Shown here: positions 1-8,791 of the stretch, piece by piece
Layout: each line of letters starts with the position of its first letter
Numbering within the stretch: the stretch's first letter is position 1
From: Novosphingobium sp.
GTDB taxonomy: Bacteria > Pseudomonadota > Alphaproteobacteria > Sphingomonadales > Sphingomonadaceae
NCBI RefSeq assembly: GCF_020852455.1
Contig: NZ_JADZAT010000017.1
Location: 39,200 to 103,199, forward strand
Reading direction: 5' to 3'
DNA: 64,000 nucleotides
The notes under the pieces: model-generated
What the model saw: only the letters and a program-made list of their open reading frames with translations
What the model was told of the DNA's origin: nothing
Databases searched by the model: none
Made by a program: the position numbers and the translations under genes

Positions 1-644
1 TGGCGCAGGTAGCTGACCGTCGCGTCCATCCCGGCTTCGGGCTTGGCATTGTTGAACTTGGCAACGTCGGCCTGCGGGTCTTCGTAGTCTTCATTCCACT
101 TGACGCCGGAACTCATCATCAACAGCTGCTGGACGGTTACATAATCATAGGCCGAACCGCGCAGGCCCGGCACGTACTGGCTGACCTTGTCCTCTAGGCT
201 CTTGATCTTGCCATCCTTGATCGCCGCTCCGACCAGCGTCGAGGTAAAGCTCTTGGCGACCGAGAAGCTGGTCCAGCGGCCCTTGGCGTCGAAACCCAGG
301 CCATAGTGTTCGAAGCGAACCTTACCGTCCTGCAGGATCACGATCCCGGCCAACCGCTGGTCCTTCGCGTATTTGTCGAACCCGGGAATGGAAAGCGGCT
401 TGCCAGCCGGCAGCGGGGTCGGGGTCTTGGCGGCCGGGAAGGTCCGCGCTTCGGCCAGCACCGGCAGCCGGTCCATCGCCCGGAAGGCGGCGTCGCGCTG
501 GTCCTGTTTCCACATCAGCACGTCGCGGTCGGTTGGCATCGCTGCCAGCAGCCCGCGCGTTTCCTTGTCGAGGCTGGCATACCAGCCGCCACCTGCCGCC
601 AGCAGTGCTGCCGCCGCGCCCAATGCAATGGTCCGTTTGCGCAT
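1..644 (-). CDS. Serine hydrolase, class C beta-lactamase-like (C-terminus beyond window)
   Basis: I translated this from the ATG at 644; about 214 N-terminal residues are present and the rest runs off the left edge. A short hydrophobic N-terminus (residues 5-22) looks like a signal anchor or signal peptide. The SxxK motif SVAK at about 128-131, inside a GRWTSFSVAKSFTS context, marks the nucleophilic Ser and general-base Lys of the beta-lactamase/transpeptidase-like superfamily (penicillin-binding-protein fold; esterases, 6-aminohexanoate-dimer hydrolases). The YxN and HxG motifs would lie outside the window, so the substrate cannot be stated. It probably acts outside the cytoplasmic membrane. 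Confidence 0.85.
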   Translation of the reverse strand, partial: MRKRTIALGAAAALLAAGGGWYASLDKETRGLLAAMPTDRDVLMWKQDQRDAAFRAMDRLPVLAEARTFPAAKTPTPLPAGKPLSIPGFDKYAKDQRLAGIVILQDGKVRFEHYGLGFDAKGRWTSFSVAKSFTSTLVGAAIKDGKIKSLEDKVSQYVPGLRGSAYDYVTVQQLLMMSSGVKWNEDYEDPQADVAKFNNAKPEAGMDATVSYLR

Positions 645-703
645 CCTGTGTCCCTCCCTGAAGAGGGCATTGAAGCACCCGGAACCGAAGATGTCGAGTG
701 GTG

Positions 704-1594
704 CTAGACCTTGGGGGCGACCCTGCGGATCATGCCTTCCTGCGCGACGCTGGCCACCAGGCGGCCATCGCGGGTGAAGATCCGGCCGCGATTGAAGCCG
801 CGCCCGCCACCGCTCCACGGGCTGTCGGTGGCATAAAGCAGCCATTCGTCGGCCCGGAACTCTTCATGGAACCACACCGCATGATCAAGGCTGGCGCTGA
901 CCACCTCGCCGCGCGCCCACGACAGGCCATGGGGTAGGGCGCAGGTGCCCAGCAGTGTCATGTCGCTGGTAAAGGCCAGTACGGCGCGGTGGATGCGGGG
1001 ATCGTCGGGCAGGGGGGCCACGGTCTTGAACCACGAATGGCTGCGCGGCGGGGCCGGCTTGGGGTTCATCCAGTGCCGTCCTTCGACCGCGCGCATTTCC
1101 ACCGGGCGTTCCGACAGGAAATGGTGGCGCGCTTCGGGCCGGGCCTGTTCGGCAAAACGGCGGCGCACTTCGACCTCGGGCTCAAGCTCTTCGGGTGGGG
1201 GCACATCGGGCATTTCGGCATCGACGTGATGCAGACCCGGCTGCTGCTTCTGGAAACTGGCGGTAAGGTTCAGGATCGGCCGATCCTGCTGGCTCGCCAC
1301 GACCCGGCGGTTGGAGAACGAGCCACCATCAAAGTCGCGCATCACCTGGTAGTCGATCTCGAAATCCTCGCTCCCGCCGCGCAGGAAGTAGGCGTGGAGC
1401 GAATGCGCGGGGCGATCGGGATCGACAGTGCATTCGGCCGCCAGCAGCCCCTGGGCGATCACTTGCCCGCCGAACACGCGGCCCACCCCGCCGCGCTTCT
1501 TGCGGCCGGTGAAGTGATCGTCACCATTGGGCGTCGGTTCCAGCAGCTTGACCAGGCCGGCGACCATCTGTTCGGGGGTGCGTTGGTTGTCCAT
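704..1594 (-). CDS. tesB: Acyl-CoA thioesterase II (TesB)
   Basis: This 296-residue protein is the usual length for the double-hotdog TesB family, which hydrolyses medium- and long-chain acyl-CoAs to free fatty acid and CoA in the cytoplasm. The first hotdog domain carries GGQVIAQGL and HSLHAYFLRGG. The second carries the TSDMTLLGT and SLDHAVWFHEEF segments. Asp211, Ser235 and Gln285 fall where the family's Asp/Thr(Ser)/Gln catalytic residues are expected. It stands alone on the minus strand, 43 bp downstream of the CelD-like gene. Confidence 0.95.
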   Translation of the reverse strand: MDNQRTPEQMVAGLVKLLEPTPNGDDHFTGRKKRGGVGRVFGGQVIAQGLLAAECTVDPDRPAHSLHAYFLRGGSEDFEIDYQVMRDFDGGSFSNRRVVASQQDRPILNLTASFQKQQPGLHHVDAEMPDVPPPEELEPEVEVRRRFAEQARPEARHHFLSERPVEMRAVEGRHWMNPKPAPPRSHSWFKTVAPLPDDPRIHRAVLAFTSDMTLLGTCALPHGLSWARGEVVSASLDHAVWFHEEFRADEWLLYATDSPWSGGGRGFNRGRIFTRDGRLVASVAQEGMIRRVAPKV

Positions 1595-1637
1595 CGCGCC
1601 TGCCTTTGCGTTGCAAAAGCGAACGCGTCAACCGTGG

Positions 1638-2831
1638 CTAGATCCCGGCGGGATTGCGGCCCAGTTCGGCGCGAACGACCCGGGCGAACAGCGCGCGGCG
1701 CAGCTTGCCTCCGATCGCGACCGAGATGCGGCCCACGGCGCGCCGCTCGCGCCAGATGTGGTCGATCATCGGATGGTCGGCGGCGGCGCAGCTGTCACAC
1801 CAGGCGATCTCGCTTCGGTCGAGCAGGGCGAGGTTCTCGCGCTGGACCAGCACACCGGGGGAAAAGCGGGCAAAGCGCTCGTCAAAGGCGGTCTTGTAGG
1901 AAAAGGCGCCGGGCGGGGTGAGGAAGTTGGCGAGCATCGCGATCGGCTCACCATCGAGGCTGAGCGTCAGGCGTTCAAGTTTTCCCTGGCTAGCGGCGCC
2001 AAACAGCGCTTCCTTGAACAATCGGGTGGTGGCCTGGTGCGAGGCGAGGGCCGAGCCCTGCGAGCCCTTCCAGCCGGAATGTTCCAGCGCGAGGAAGTCC
2101 TCGATCCAGCGGGCCAGCCGGTCATCATCCGTGCTGCGTTCGAACGTCAGCTCGCCCTGTTCGGACAACCGGGCGAACTGGCGGCGCAGTTCCTTGCGCT
2201 TCTTGCCCGAAAGGCTGGCTTCGAAATAGGCCTCGGCGGAAAGGTCAGAGGCGAGCATGGCCCGTTCCTCGCGGTGAACCAGCGCGGCCAGGCGGCCCTG
2301 TTCGGCCAGCACTGCCTGGAGTGCGGCATGGAGCGGCCCTTCGAGTGGAACCTGGGCCAGGTGTAGGAACAGCCCGCCGCCGGCATTGCGATCGGCCCAG
2401 TCGAGCATTGCGCGCCAGAACTCGCGCTCCAGCCCGCGGGCGACCAGCGGCGCTCCCAGGAAGCAGTTGCCGTGGATCCAGGTGCACAGCTGCCGGATTG
2501 GCCAGCGGTAATAGCGCTTCTCATGCCGCACCGGCAGCAGTCCGGCCAGTTCGCCGCCTGCTTCGAAGCGCAGTACCCTGACTTCACCCGCCGGATCGAG
2601 CGCGCGCAGCGCGGGCAGCAGGTACCAGCTTTCGTGGAACGGGTTGGGCTCGGCCGCACATTGCGCCAGCGCATCCCAGGCCAGTCGGCTCTCGGGCGCT
2701 TCAAAGGCCTGCCAGGAAACCGCCTGGATCCGCGCGGCGGGCACGGCAACAGGCGCGGCGGAATGCCGCGCTGCGCTGTTCCCGGGCAGTGCCTTGCTGG
2801 CCAAAGCTGAACCTTTCGAACCCGGCGGCAC
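1638..2831 (-). CDS. CelD/BcsL-like GNAT-fold acyltransferase
   Basis: The protein (up to 397 aa) resembles the COG5653 family, large GNAT-fold proteins named after CelD/BcsL of cellulose and exopolysaccharide loci. Signature segments are NPFHESWYLLPAL near the N-terminus, SGKKRKELRRQFARL in the middle and FLTPPGAFSYKTAFDE near the end. The acyl acceptor is unknown, and no polysaccharide genes are adjacent. The start is uncertain: the most upstream start is a GTG lying inside a perfect 9-bp-stem hairpin (2821-2843), so a later TTG (2804) or GTG (2744) may be used instead. The N-terminal 35 residues are low-complexity and probably not part of the fold. Confidence 0.8.
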   Translation of the reverse strand: MPPGSKGSALASKALPGNSAARHSAAPVAVPAARIQAVSWQAFEAPESRLAWDALAQCAAEPNPFHESWYLLPALRALDPAGEVRVLRFEAGGELAGLLPVRHEKRYYRWPIRQLCTWIHGNCFLGAPLVARGLEREFWRAMLDWADRNAGGGLFLHLAQVPLEGPLHAALQAVLAEQGRLAALVHREERAMLASDLSAEAYFEASLSGKKRKELRRQFARLSEQGELTFERSTDDDRLARWIEDFLALEHSGWKGSQGSALASHQATTRLFKEALFGAASQGKLERLTLSLDGEPIAMLANFLTPPGAFSYKTAFDERFARFSPGVLVQRENLALLDRSEIAWCDSCAAADHPMIDHIWRERRAVGRISVAIGGKLRRALFARVVRAELGRNPAGI

Positions 2832-2843
2832 CTGGCCGCCGGG
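2821..2843 (-). terminator. GC-rich hairpin after the S9 peptidase gene
   Basis: A perfect 9-bp stem, CCCGGCGGC with GCCGCCGGG, closes a 5-base loop 47 bp past the S9 peptidase stop. Only two T residues follow on the minus strand, so it is a weak or Rho-assisted terminator at best. It overlaps the longest possible start of the next gene. Confidence 0.4.
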
Positions 2844-2889
2844 TGAAAGCTCTAGCCGCGAAAAGCCAAGGAATGGCTAACGCGCGGTA

Positions 2890-4977
2890 TCAGCGCTTCG
2901 CTGCGCTGGCGCCGCTCTGGAACCGCGGGTCGATCGCCGGTTTGGTGGCATAGTCCACATCCGAGGGGATATAGGCCGGGTTGAACCGGTCCGACCATTT
3001 TTCGGCTTCGACCAGCCATTCGATATGGACGTCCTCGTAGGGCAGGTTGTGCGTGCCCTTGGGCTGGACGACATAGCGGAAGTCCTTGCCTTCGACCTTG
3101 CCCGAACCCTTGAGGCGCGAGACCAGCGTTTTCGACTGGCTCATCGGGATGCGGGCATCGCGTTCGGCCGCCAGGATCAGGATCGGCGACCAGGGGCCAT
3201 CGGTGTTGCGGGCCGACGAGATCGCCACCAGGTTGTCCGAAGTTGCCTGATAGCTGGCTCCGAAGCTGCCGAACTGATCGGTATCGTAGGCCTTCATCAT
3301 CGGGAAGTCATAGACCCCGGCGCCGGCGATCGCGCACTTCCACAGCTTGGGATCGCGCTGCGCACCGCGGGCCGTGGCATAGCCGCCGTAAGACCAGCCC
3401 ATGATGCAGGCGCGGCTGGGATCGATCAGGCCCTTCTGCCCGAACCAGGTCAGCGCATCGTTGAGGTCGTCCTGCATCCGCAGGCCATAGCCATTCGACT
3501 TGCGGCCTTCCTTGACGAAATCACGGCCATATCCGCCCGAACCGCGATAGTTCGGCTGGATCACGACATAGCCCAGTTCGGCCATGGACTGGTGCCAGGG
3601 GAAGAACCCGAACTCTTCCTGATCACGCACCCCGAATGGACCGCCATGCGGCATGACGATCACCGGCAGATTCTTGCGGTGCGGACGGTGGCGCGGGTAA
3701 GTGATGATCGCTTCGATCTCAAGCCCGTCCGATGCCTTGTACCGGACCGTCTCGGTCGGGTTCATCTGTGCGTCCTTGAGCTCGGGGTGGTAATACCCCA
3801 GCACGGTCAGCTTGCCGCTTACCGTGTCGAATAGATAGTAGGCGCCCGGATCGGACGTCTTGCCGACATGCAGGGTCAGCTTGGTTTCATCCTCGCTGGT
3901 CGAGAGAATCTGCGCATCGCCGACGCCGAAGTCTTCATCGAAGAACTTCTGGATTTCAGCCAGGCGCGGATCGAACCATTTAGTGCGTTCCTTGTTCGAG
4001 GTGTAACGCACGCCGATCAGGCGGCTGCCATCCTTGCTGGCCACCAGATCGCCCACGTCATAACCGGGGACCTGGAAGACCGGATTGCCAACCACTTCCA
4101 TCGTCTTGATATTGAAGCGGTAAACCCGGCGATAATTGTCGCGGTTGCTGGTCGCATAGACAATGTCGGGTTCCTTGGTGAAGATCTCCGGGACAATCTG
4201 GGCACCGGTATAGGTTGTGTCCTTCTCATTCGAGATGGTCTTGAACTGCTCGTTCTCATTCGAACGATACATCAGGCGCTGCTTCCCATCCTCACTGCTG
4301 CCCAGGCCGACCCGGATCACCCCGTTGCCGTCCGGAATCCAGTCATCGACCAACACATTCGGCCGGACCACGGTGGTGAACTTGCCGGTGCGCACATCGA
4401 CCGAGACGACCTCGGGATCGAATTCCATCTGCTTGTTGCGCAGCGAGCGGCGCTGGAGGAGGATCGTTTCCTTCTTGTGGTCCCGGTGGATCACATCGCC
4501 GGCGTCGGTCGAGGCATCTTCCCAGGCCAGCGGGGTCAGCTTGCCGCTTTCGAGGTCATAGGCGACCAGCCGGCGCAAGTCGCGGAGCTGACCGAAGATA
4601 TGTTCGCGCGATGCCAGCGTGAAGATAACCGTACGGTTGCCAACCCAATTCCACGAGCCAACGGTGCGATCGCCTGCCTCACGGAATTCTTCGGCGCGGA
4701 CGAAGAACTTGGGCGGCGAACCCGGCTTGGTCAGGTCGATGATCCCCAGGTTGTCGACGCCGTTGCGGCTCATCATCACGGCGATCTTGGTGCCATCGGG
4801 CGAGATCTGCGGACTGCGCATGAACGGGCGTTTGCCGAACACTTCGGTCGGGACGCGGCCCTTGATCCCGGTCACCACCAAGTCAGTCTTGGCCTGCTGT
4901 GCGGGTGCAGCCGCGGCAAGCGCAAAGCTGAGCGTAATCGCGGCAAGGCCGCACGAAAAGATTTTGGTCTTCAACAC
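2890..4977 (-). CDS. Secreted prolyl-oligopeptidase-family serine peptidase (S9)
   Basis: This 695-residue protein has a clear Sec signal peptide (residues 1-26, ending near AAPAQQ), so it acts in the periplasm or outside the cell. An N-terminal beta-propeller region (about 40-400) precedes a C-terminal alpha/beta-hydrolase domain. The catalytic triad is visible: Ser529 in GWSYGG, Asp near 607 in AERDARIP and His near 643 in GTHNLPYED. The oxyanion region HGGPFGVRD and the NYRGSGGYG segment are typical of S9C/DPP-IV-like acylaminoacyl or dipeptidyl peptidases. It is a single gene; a strong terminator for hppA lies upstream of its start. Confidence 0.93.
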   Translation of the reverse strand: MLKTKIFSCGLAAITLSFALAAAAPAQQAKTDLVVTGIKGRVPTEVFGKRPFMRSPQISPDGTKIAVMMSRNGVDNLGIIDLTKPGSPPKFFVRAEEFREAGDRTVGSWNWVGNRTVIFTLASREHIFGQLRDLRRLVAYDLESGKLTPLAWEDASTDAGDVIHRDHKKETILLQRRSLRNKQMEFDPEVVSVDVRTGKFTTVVRPNVLVDDWIPDGNGVIRVGLGSSEDGKQRLMYRSNENEQFKTISNEKDTTYTGAQIVPEIFTKEPDIVYATSNRDNYRRVYRFNIKTMEVVGNPVFQVPGYDVGDLVASKDGSRLIGVRYTSNKERTKWFDPRLAEIQKFFDEDFGVGDAQILSTSEDETKLTLHVGKTSDPGAYYLFDTVSGKLTVLGYYHPELKDAQMNPTETVRYKASDGLEIEAIITYPRHRPHRKNLPVIVMPHGGPFGVRDQEEFGFFPWHQSMAELGYVVIQPNYRGSGGYGRDFVKEGRKSNGYGLRMQDDLNDALTWFGQKGLIDPSRACIMGWSYGGYATARGAQRDPKLWKCAIAGAGVYDFPMMKAYDTDQFGSFGASYQATSDNLVAISSARNTDGPWSPILILAAERDARIPMSQSKTLVSRLKGSGKVEGKDFRYVVQPKGTHNLPYEDVHIEWLVEAEKWSDRFNPAYIPSDVDYATKPAIDPRFQSGASAAKR

Positions 4978-5075
4978 GTTTTAGCCCCTTGGTTCAGGTA
5001 TTCCTGACTGATCCCAAGTTCTAACGCATTGTCATTTCAGTGCAATGGTCAGTGTGGCTTGACCGCAAATGAAAA

Positions 5076-5101
5076 CCCCGCCCGGAATGCTCCGGGCGGG
5101 G
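5076..5101 (-). terminator. Rho-independent terminator of hppA
   Basis: A perfect 11-bp stem, CCCCGCCCGGA with TCCGGGCGGGG, has an ATGC loop. On the minus strand it is followed by TTTTC, and it begins 25 bp beyond the hppA stop codon. Confidence 0.9.
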
Positions 5102-5126
5102 ATTCGATTTCACCAAAGGCTGGCGC

Positions 5127-7250
5127 TTAGTGGGCGCTGGCCAGCGCGGCGAGCAGCAGCAGCGCCACGATGTTGGTGATCTTGATCATCGGGTTCACGG
5201 CCGGACCCGCGGTATCCTTGTAGGGATCGCCCACGGTGTCGCCGGTCACTGCGGCCTTGTGGGCTTCAGAACCCTTGCCGCCGTGGTTGCCGTCTTCGAT
5301 GTACTTCTTGGCGTTGTCCCAGGCACCGCCGCCGGCCGTCATCGACAGCGCGACGAACAGACCGCCAACGATCACGCCCAGGAGCAGCGCACCCAGCGCG
5401 GCAAAGCCATTGGCTTCACCGGCGACCATGCTGACCAGGTAATAGACAGCAATCGGTGCCAGCACCGGCAGCAGCGACGGGATGATCATTTCCTTGATCG
5501 CGGCCTTGGTGACCAGGTCAACGGTGCGGGCATAGTTCGGCTTCGAAGTGCCGGCCATGATCCCCTTGTCGTTGGCGAACTGGTCGCGCACGTCGACCAC
5601 CACGTCACCCGCGGCGCGGCCCACGGCGGTCATGCCCATCGCACCGAACAGGTACGGGAGCAGCGCGCCGAGCAGCAGGCCAACGATGACATAGGGGTTT
5701 TCCAGGCTGAAGCTGACTTCACCGTTGCTCAGGTCGCCATCCGACAGCAGCGGGAAGAATTCCCTGAGGTCGGTGGTGTAGGCAGCGAACAGCACCAGCG
5801 CGGCCAGACCGGCCGAACCGATGGCATAGCCCTTGGTCACAGCCTTGGTGGTATTGCCGACTGCGTCGAGCAGGTCGGTCTTTTCACGCACGCTGTCATC
5901 AAGGCCAGCCATTTCGGCAATGCCGCCGGCATTGTCGGTGACCGGACCGTAGGCGTCGAGCGCAACGACCATCCCGGCCAGTGCCAGCATGGCAGTGGCG
6001 GCATAGGCAATGCCCATCAGGCCCGCGATCTGGAACGCAACGATGATGCTGACCACGATTGCCAGGGTCGGCAGCGCGGTCGATTCAAGGCTGATTGCCA
6101 GGCCCTGGATCACGTTGGTGCCGTGGCCGGTTTCCGAAGCCTTGGCGATCGAGCGGACCGGACGATAGCTGGTGCCGGTGTAATACTCGGTGATCCAGAT
6201 GATCAGGCCGGTCAGCGCCAGGCCCAGGAACGAGCAGTAGAACAGGTCACGACCGGTGATGTCGGTTCCCGCGATTGCCGTTTCCATACCGCCCAGCGCG
6301 TGGCCAGTGGCCCACCAGATGGCCGGAATGGCCAGCACGGCGGAAACCAGGAAGCCCTTGTACATTGCGCCCATGACGTTGTTCGACGAACCCAGCTTCA
6401 CGAAGTAGGTGCCGACGATCGAGGTGACGATGCAGACGCCGCCGATCAGCAGCGGCAGCGCCATCAGGTTGGGCAGCAGGTCGCCCGCGCCCTTCAGCAG
6501 CAGCGCGGTCAGCACCATGGTGGCACCGACGGTGACGACATAGGTTTCGAACAGGTCGGCAGCCATGCCGGCGCAGTCACCCACGTTGTCGCCCACGTTA
6601 TCGGCAATCACGGCCGGGTTGCGTGGATCGTCTTCGGGGATGCCCGCTTCGACCTTGCCGACCAGGTCGGCGCCGACGTCGGCAGCCTTGGTGAAGATCC
6701 CGCCGCCCAGACGCGCGAAGATCGAAATCAGCGAAGCGCCAAAGGCGAGGGCCACCAGGCCGTCAACCACGGTGCGGTCTTCGCCGCCGACGCTGTAGCC
6801 GGCTGGACCGGTAAGGTACCAGTAGAATACCGCGATGGCGAGCAGCGCAAGGCCGGCCACCAGCATGCCGGTGATCGCGCCGGCGCGGAACGCCAGGGTC
6901 AGGCCGGCCTGCAGGCCCTTCTGCGCCGCAGCAGCAGTACGCACGTTCGAGCGGACCGAGATGTTCATCCCGATGAAGCCCGCAACGCCCGAAAGCACCG
7001 CGCCGATCAGGAAGCCGGAAGCCGAAATCGGCCCCAGCGCCCAGGCGACAATCACCGCCACGACCACGCCGACACCGGCGATGGTGGTGTACTGGCGCTT
7101 CAGGTAGGCCTGTGCGCCTTCCTGAATTGCCGCAGCGATTTCCTGCATCTTTTCATTACCTGCCGGTGCGCCAAGCACCTGGCGGCTGGTGACGAAGCCA
7201 TAGACGATGGCCAAAAGTCCCAGCAGAATTGCGATCGTGACAAGATTCAC
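5127..7250 (-). CDS. hppA: Membrane-bound proton-pumping pyrophosphatase
   Basis: This 707-residue polytopic membrane protein with about 16 hydrophobic segments couples PPi hydrolysis to ion transport across the inner membrane. The metal-PPi binding loops [11 protein letters not shown] and [12 protein letters not shown] are intact, as is the C-terminal second acidic loop ([13 protein letters not shown]). At GNTTKA the lysine is residue 469; a Lys at this place marks the K+-independent, H+-pumping subgroup, while K+-dependent enzymes have Ala. It starts at an ATG behind a GGGAGCG-type ribosome-binding site and ends just before a strong terminator. It sits downstream of thiL and may have its own promoter in the 121-bp gap. 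Confidence 0.97.
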   Translation of the reverse strand: MNLVTIAILLGLLAIVYGFVTSRQVLGAPAGNEKMQEIAAAIQEGAQAYLKRQYTTIAGVGVVVAVIVAWALGPISASGFLIGAVLSGVAGFIGMNISVRSNVRTAAAAQKGLQAGLTLAFRAGAITGMLVAGLALLAIAVFYWYLTGPAGYSVGGEDRTVVDGLVALAFGASLISIFARLGGGIFTKAADVGADLVGKVEAGIPEDDPRNPAVIADNVGDNVGDCAGMAADLFETYVVTVGATMVLTALLLKGAGDLLPNLMALPLLIGGVCIVTSIVGTYFVKLGSSNNVMGAMYKGFLVSAVLAIPAIWWATGHALGGMETAIAGTDITGRDLFYCSFLGLALTGLIIWITEYYTGTSYRPVRSIAKASETGHGTNVIQGLAISLESTALPTLAIVVSIIVAFQIAGLMGIAYAATAMLALAGMVVALDAYGPVTDNAGGIAEMAGLDDSVREKTDLLDAVGNTTKAVTKGYAIGSAGLAALVLFAAYTTDLREFFPLLSDGDLSNGEVSFSLENPYVIVGLLLGALLPYLFGAMGMTAVGRAAGDVVVDVRDQFANDKGIMAGTSKPNYARTVDLVTKAAIKEMIIPSLLPVLAPIAVYYLVSMVAGEANGFAALGALLLGVIVGGLFVALSMTAGGGAWDNAKKYIEDGNHGGKGSEAHKAAVTGDTVGDPYKDTAGPAVNPMIKITNIVALLLLAALASAH

Positions 7251-7285
7251 GGGACGCTCCCCCTCTTGTTGTTCCCATAGCGAAA

Positions 7286-7305
7286 GCCCCGCTCATCCGC
7301 GGGGC
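7286..7305 (-). terminator. Hairpin between thiL and hppA
   Basis: A 7-bp GC stem (GCCCCGC with GCGGGGC, 6-base loop) lies 67 bp beyond the thiL stop. It is followed on the minus strand by only a short T-rich stretch (CTTTCGCT). It could end the hisG-thiL transcript or be part of the hppA leader. Confidence 0.4.
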
Positions 7306-7371
7306 AGCCGGGCAGAGCTATAGGCAGGATTCGCGGCAATGCAACGCCGGAAAGCCACTTTTGCCGTGCAA

Positions 7372-8235
7372 TCAGCCGTGTTCGTAGCCCAGGTGTCCCG
7401 CTGGCGGTACGCCGTCGAGCAGCAGCGGTTCCCCGCCGTCCGTCAGGACCGTGCCGATCGGCTCCGCAGGGACCGGAATCACGGCTTCTGCGGACGCGGT
7501 AAACAGCAGTTGATAGTCCTCGCCCCAGCGCAGTGCCGCGTCGCGGCGTGCCTCAGGAGCTGCGATCGGAACGGCAAGGCTGTCGAGCGCCAATGTCACG
7601 CCCGAAGCCACGGCAAGGCGGCTGGCATCGAGCAGCAGCCCGTCCGAAATGTCCATCATCGCGCTGACCACCGGTGCCAGCGCTTGTCCCTCGCGCAGCA
7701 AGGCCTGCGGGCGGCGATAGGCCAGACTATCTCCCGATCCGGCCTTCAGTGCTTCCAGGGCCAGCATCGCGCCGCCGACCGGCCCGGTGATCCACACCCG
7801 GTCGCCCGCCCGCGCACCGCTGCGCGACGGAACCGGACGATGCGTTGCCCGGCCCAGCGCAGTCAGGCCCAGCACCTGCGGGCCGCTGCGCCCGATCGTG
7901 TCGCCGCCCAGCAAAGGGACCTGGTAATGCTCCAGCACCTCGCGCAGTCCTTCGAGAAAGCGCAGGTCATCCTGTGCCAGCTGATAACCCAGCAGCACGC
8001 CCAATGGCTCGGCACCCTTGGCGGCCAGGTCTGAAAGGTTGGTGGCGACCAGCTTCCAGGCCACGTCAGCCGGATCCTGCCCGGGCAGGAAATGCAGCCC
8101 TTCGGCCATCGCATCGTGGGTCAGGACCAGTGTTTCACCGCCCAGATCCAGCACTGCGCAATCATCCTGCAGGCCACGGGCAGAGGGGTGGGTGGCGAGG
8201 GCTTGCAAGGCGTTGATGAAGGCATGTTCGATCAT
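7372..8235 (-). CDS. thiL: Thiamine-monophosphate kinase
   Basis: The 287-residue protein belongs to the PurM/AIRS-like ThiL family and makes thiamine diphosphate from thiamine monophosphate with ATP. Typical segments are DDCAVLDL, LVLTHDAMAEGLHFLP, KLVATNLSDLAAKGA, GGDTIGR and DISDGLLLDASRLA. The ATG overlaps the stop codon of the upstream DUF559 gene (ATGA), so translation may be coupled. The purine-rich ribosome-binding region just upstream is contributed by the inner end of the repeat arm (8243 onwards). ThiL normally follows nusB directly; here the DUF559 element separates them. Confidence 0.95.
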   Translation of the reverse strand: MIEHAFINALQALATHPSARGLQDDCAVLDLGGETLVLTHDAMAEGLHFLPGQDPADVAWKLVATNLSDLAAKGAEPLGVLLGYQLAQDDLRFLEGLREVLEHYQVPLLGGDTIGRSGPQVLGLTALGRATHRPVPSRSGARAGDRVWITGPVGGAMLALEALKAGSGDSLAYRRPQALLREGQALAPVVSAMMDISDGLLLDASRLAVASGVTLALDSLAVPIAAPEARRDAALRWGEDYQLLFTASAEAVIPVPAEPIGTVLTDGGEPLLLDGVPPAGHLGYEHG

Positions 8236-8657
8236 GACTCTTCTTCCCCCTCGATGGGGGAAGGATACGCAGACTTGGCGTTCGAAGAACGCCTAGTCGA
8301 AGTTGGAAGGGGGTGATCATGCGACACAAGCTGCCCTAGTCGGATCATACAGCCTTCACCGTTCGTAAGAACCTCGTTGTTCCAGAAGCGAACCACCCGA
8401 TAGCCTTCTTTCTCAATCATGGCACTGCGCTGTGCATCTTTGTCGGCATCATGCTGACCGCCATCAACTTCAATTGCCAGCTTGTACCGATGGCTGATGA
8501 AATCGACGATGAAATGCCGGATGGGAACCTCTCTGCGCCATCGGGCATGAGGATAGAATTCGCGCAGAAGTTGCCACATTCGCTTGGCAGCATCTGTCGG
8601 GTTACGCCTTAAACTGCGTGCCCGAATGACAGATATCGCAGGTGGGTGCTTTTTCAC
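8232..8657 (-). CDS. DUF559-family endonuclease-like protein, carried by a repeat element
   Basis: This 141-residue protein has the DUF559 core (a restriction-endonuclease/Vsr-like fold). It shows RRNPTDAAKRMWQLLR near residue 15, RREVPIRHFIVDF in the middle, the acidic IEVDGGQH motif and the hallmark RFWNNEVL. Biochemical activity of such proteins is unproven. It starts at a GTG (8657) with no obvious Shine-Dalgarno. The last 25 or so residues, ending YPSPIEGEEES, are translated straight through the flanking inverted repeat arm, so the C-terminal tail is repeat-derived. Its stop overlaps the thiL start. It lies between nusB and thiL, which are usually neighbours, and is enclosed by the two inverted arms at 8243-8317 and 8680-8753. 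Confidence 0.88.
   Translation of the reverse strand: MKKHPPAISVIRARSLRRNPTDAAKRMWQLLREFYPHARWRREVPIRHFIVDFISHRYKLAIEVDGGQHDADKDAQRSAMIEKEGYRVVRFWNNEVLTNGEGCMIRLGQLVSHDHPLPTSTRRSSNAKSAYPSPIEGEEES
8243..8317 (+). repeat. Family-A repeat arm (thiL side)
   Basis: Hairpin 1 is CTTCCCCC/GGGGGAAG (8243-8263). Hairpin 2 is GGCGTTC-GAA-GAACGCC (8277-8293), a 7-bp stem with a GAA triloop. The tail GTTGGAAGGGGGTGAT ends at 8317. The arm encodes the C-terminus of the DUF559 protein on the minus strand. Confidence 0.85.
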
Positions 8658-8679
8658 GGGGGTTTGTCATAGCTGATGG

Positions 8680-8753
8680 ATCACCCCCATCCAACTGCAA
8701 CTAGGTCGCTTTGCGACCAAGTTTCCGTATCCTTCCCCCATCAAGGGGGAAGG
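8680..8753 (-). repeat. Family-A repeat arm (nusB side)
   Basis: This is the inverted partner of the thiL-side arm. Read on the minus strand it holds hairpin 1 CCTTCCCCC/GGGGGAAGG (8731-8753), hairpin 2 GGTCGC-AAA-GCGACC (8704-8718) and the tail GTTGGATGGGGGTGAT. The hairpin-2 stem differs from the partner arm, but the pairing is kept. Confidence 0.85.
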
Positions 8754-8767
8754 AACAGATATCAGCA

Positions 8768-8785
8768 CCTTCCCCCTTGATGGGG
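8768..8785 (+). repeat. Truncated family-A hairpin 1
   Basis: CCTTCCCCCTTGATGGGG is an incomplete copy of hairpin 1, 14 bp beyond the full element and just after the nusB stop codon (8792). It may be a remnant of a tandem or earlier insertion. Confidence 0.6.
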
Positions 8786-8791
8786 CCGATC

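Larger units (their letters stand above)
8243..8753. mobile_element. Family-A inverted-repeat element carrying the DUF559 gene
   Basis: Two arms of about 75 bp face each other around the DUF559 gene. Each arm holds hairpin 1 (CCTTCCCCC/GGGGGAAGG around a 5-base loop), then a variable hairpin 2 inside ACTTG...CTAGT, then a GTTGGAxGGGGGTGAT tail. The same pair of arms without a gene lies at 61061-61236. That a gene-bearing and an empty form coexist in one window suggests a mobile unit. I infer mobility; no target-site duplication is obvious. Confidence 0.7.

Noticed and set aside
5130..7280. 716-aa open frame antisense to hppA
   Set aside because: Its His/Asp/Gly-rich composition is the mirror of the membrane-helix codons. 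hppA on the minus strand is a complete known family.
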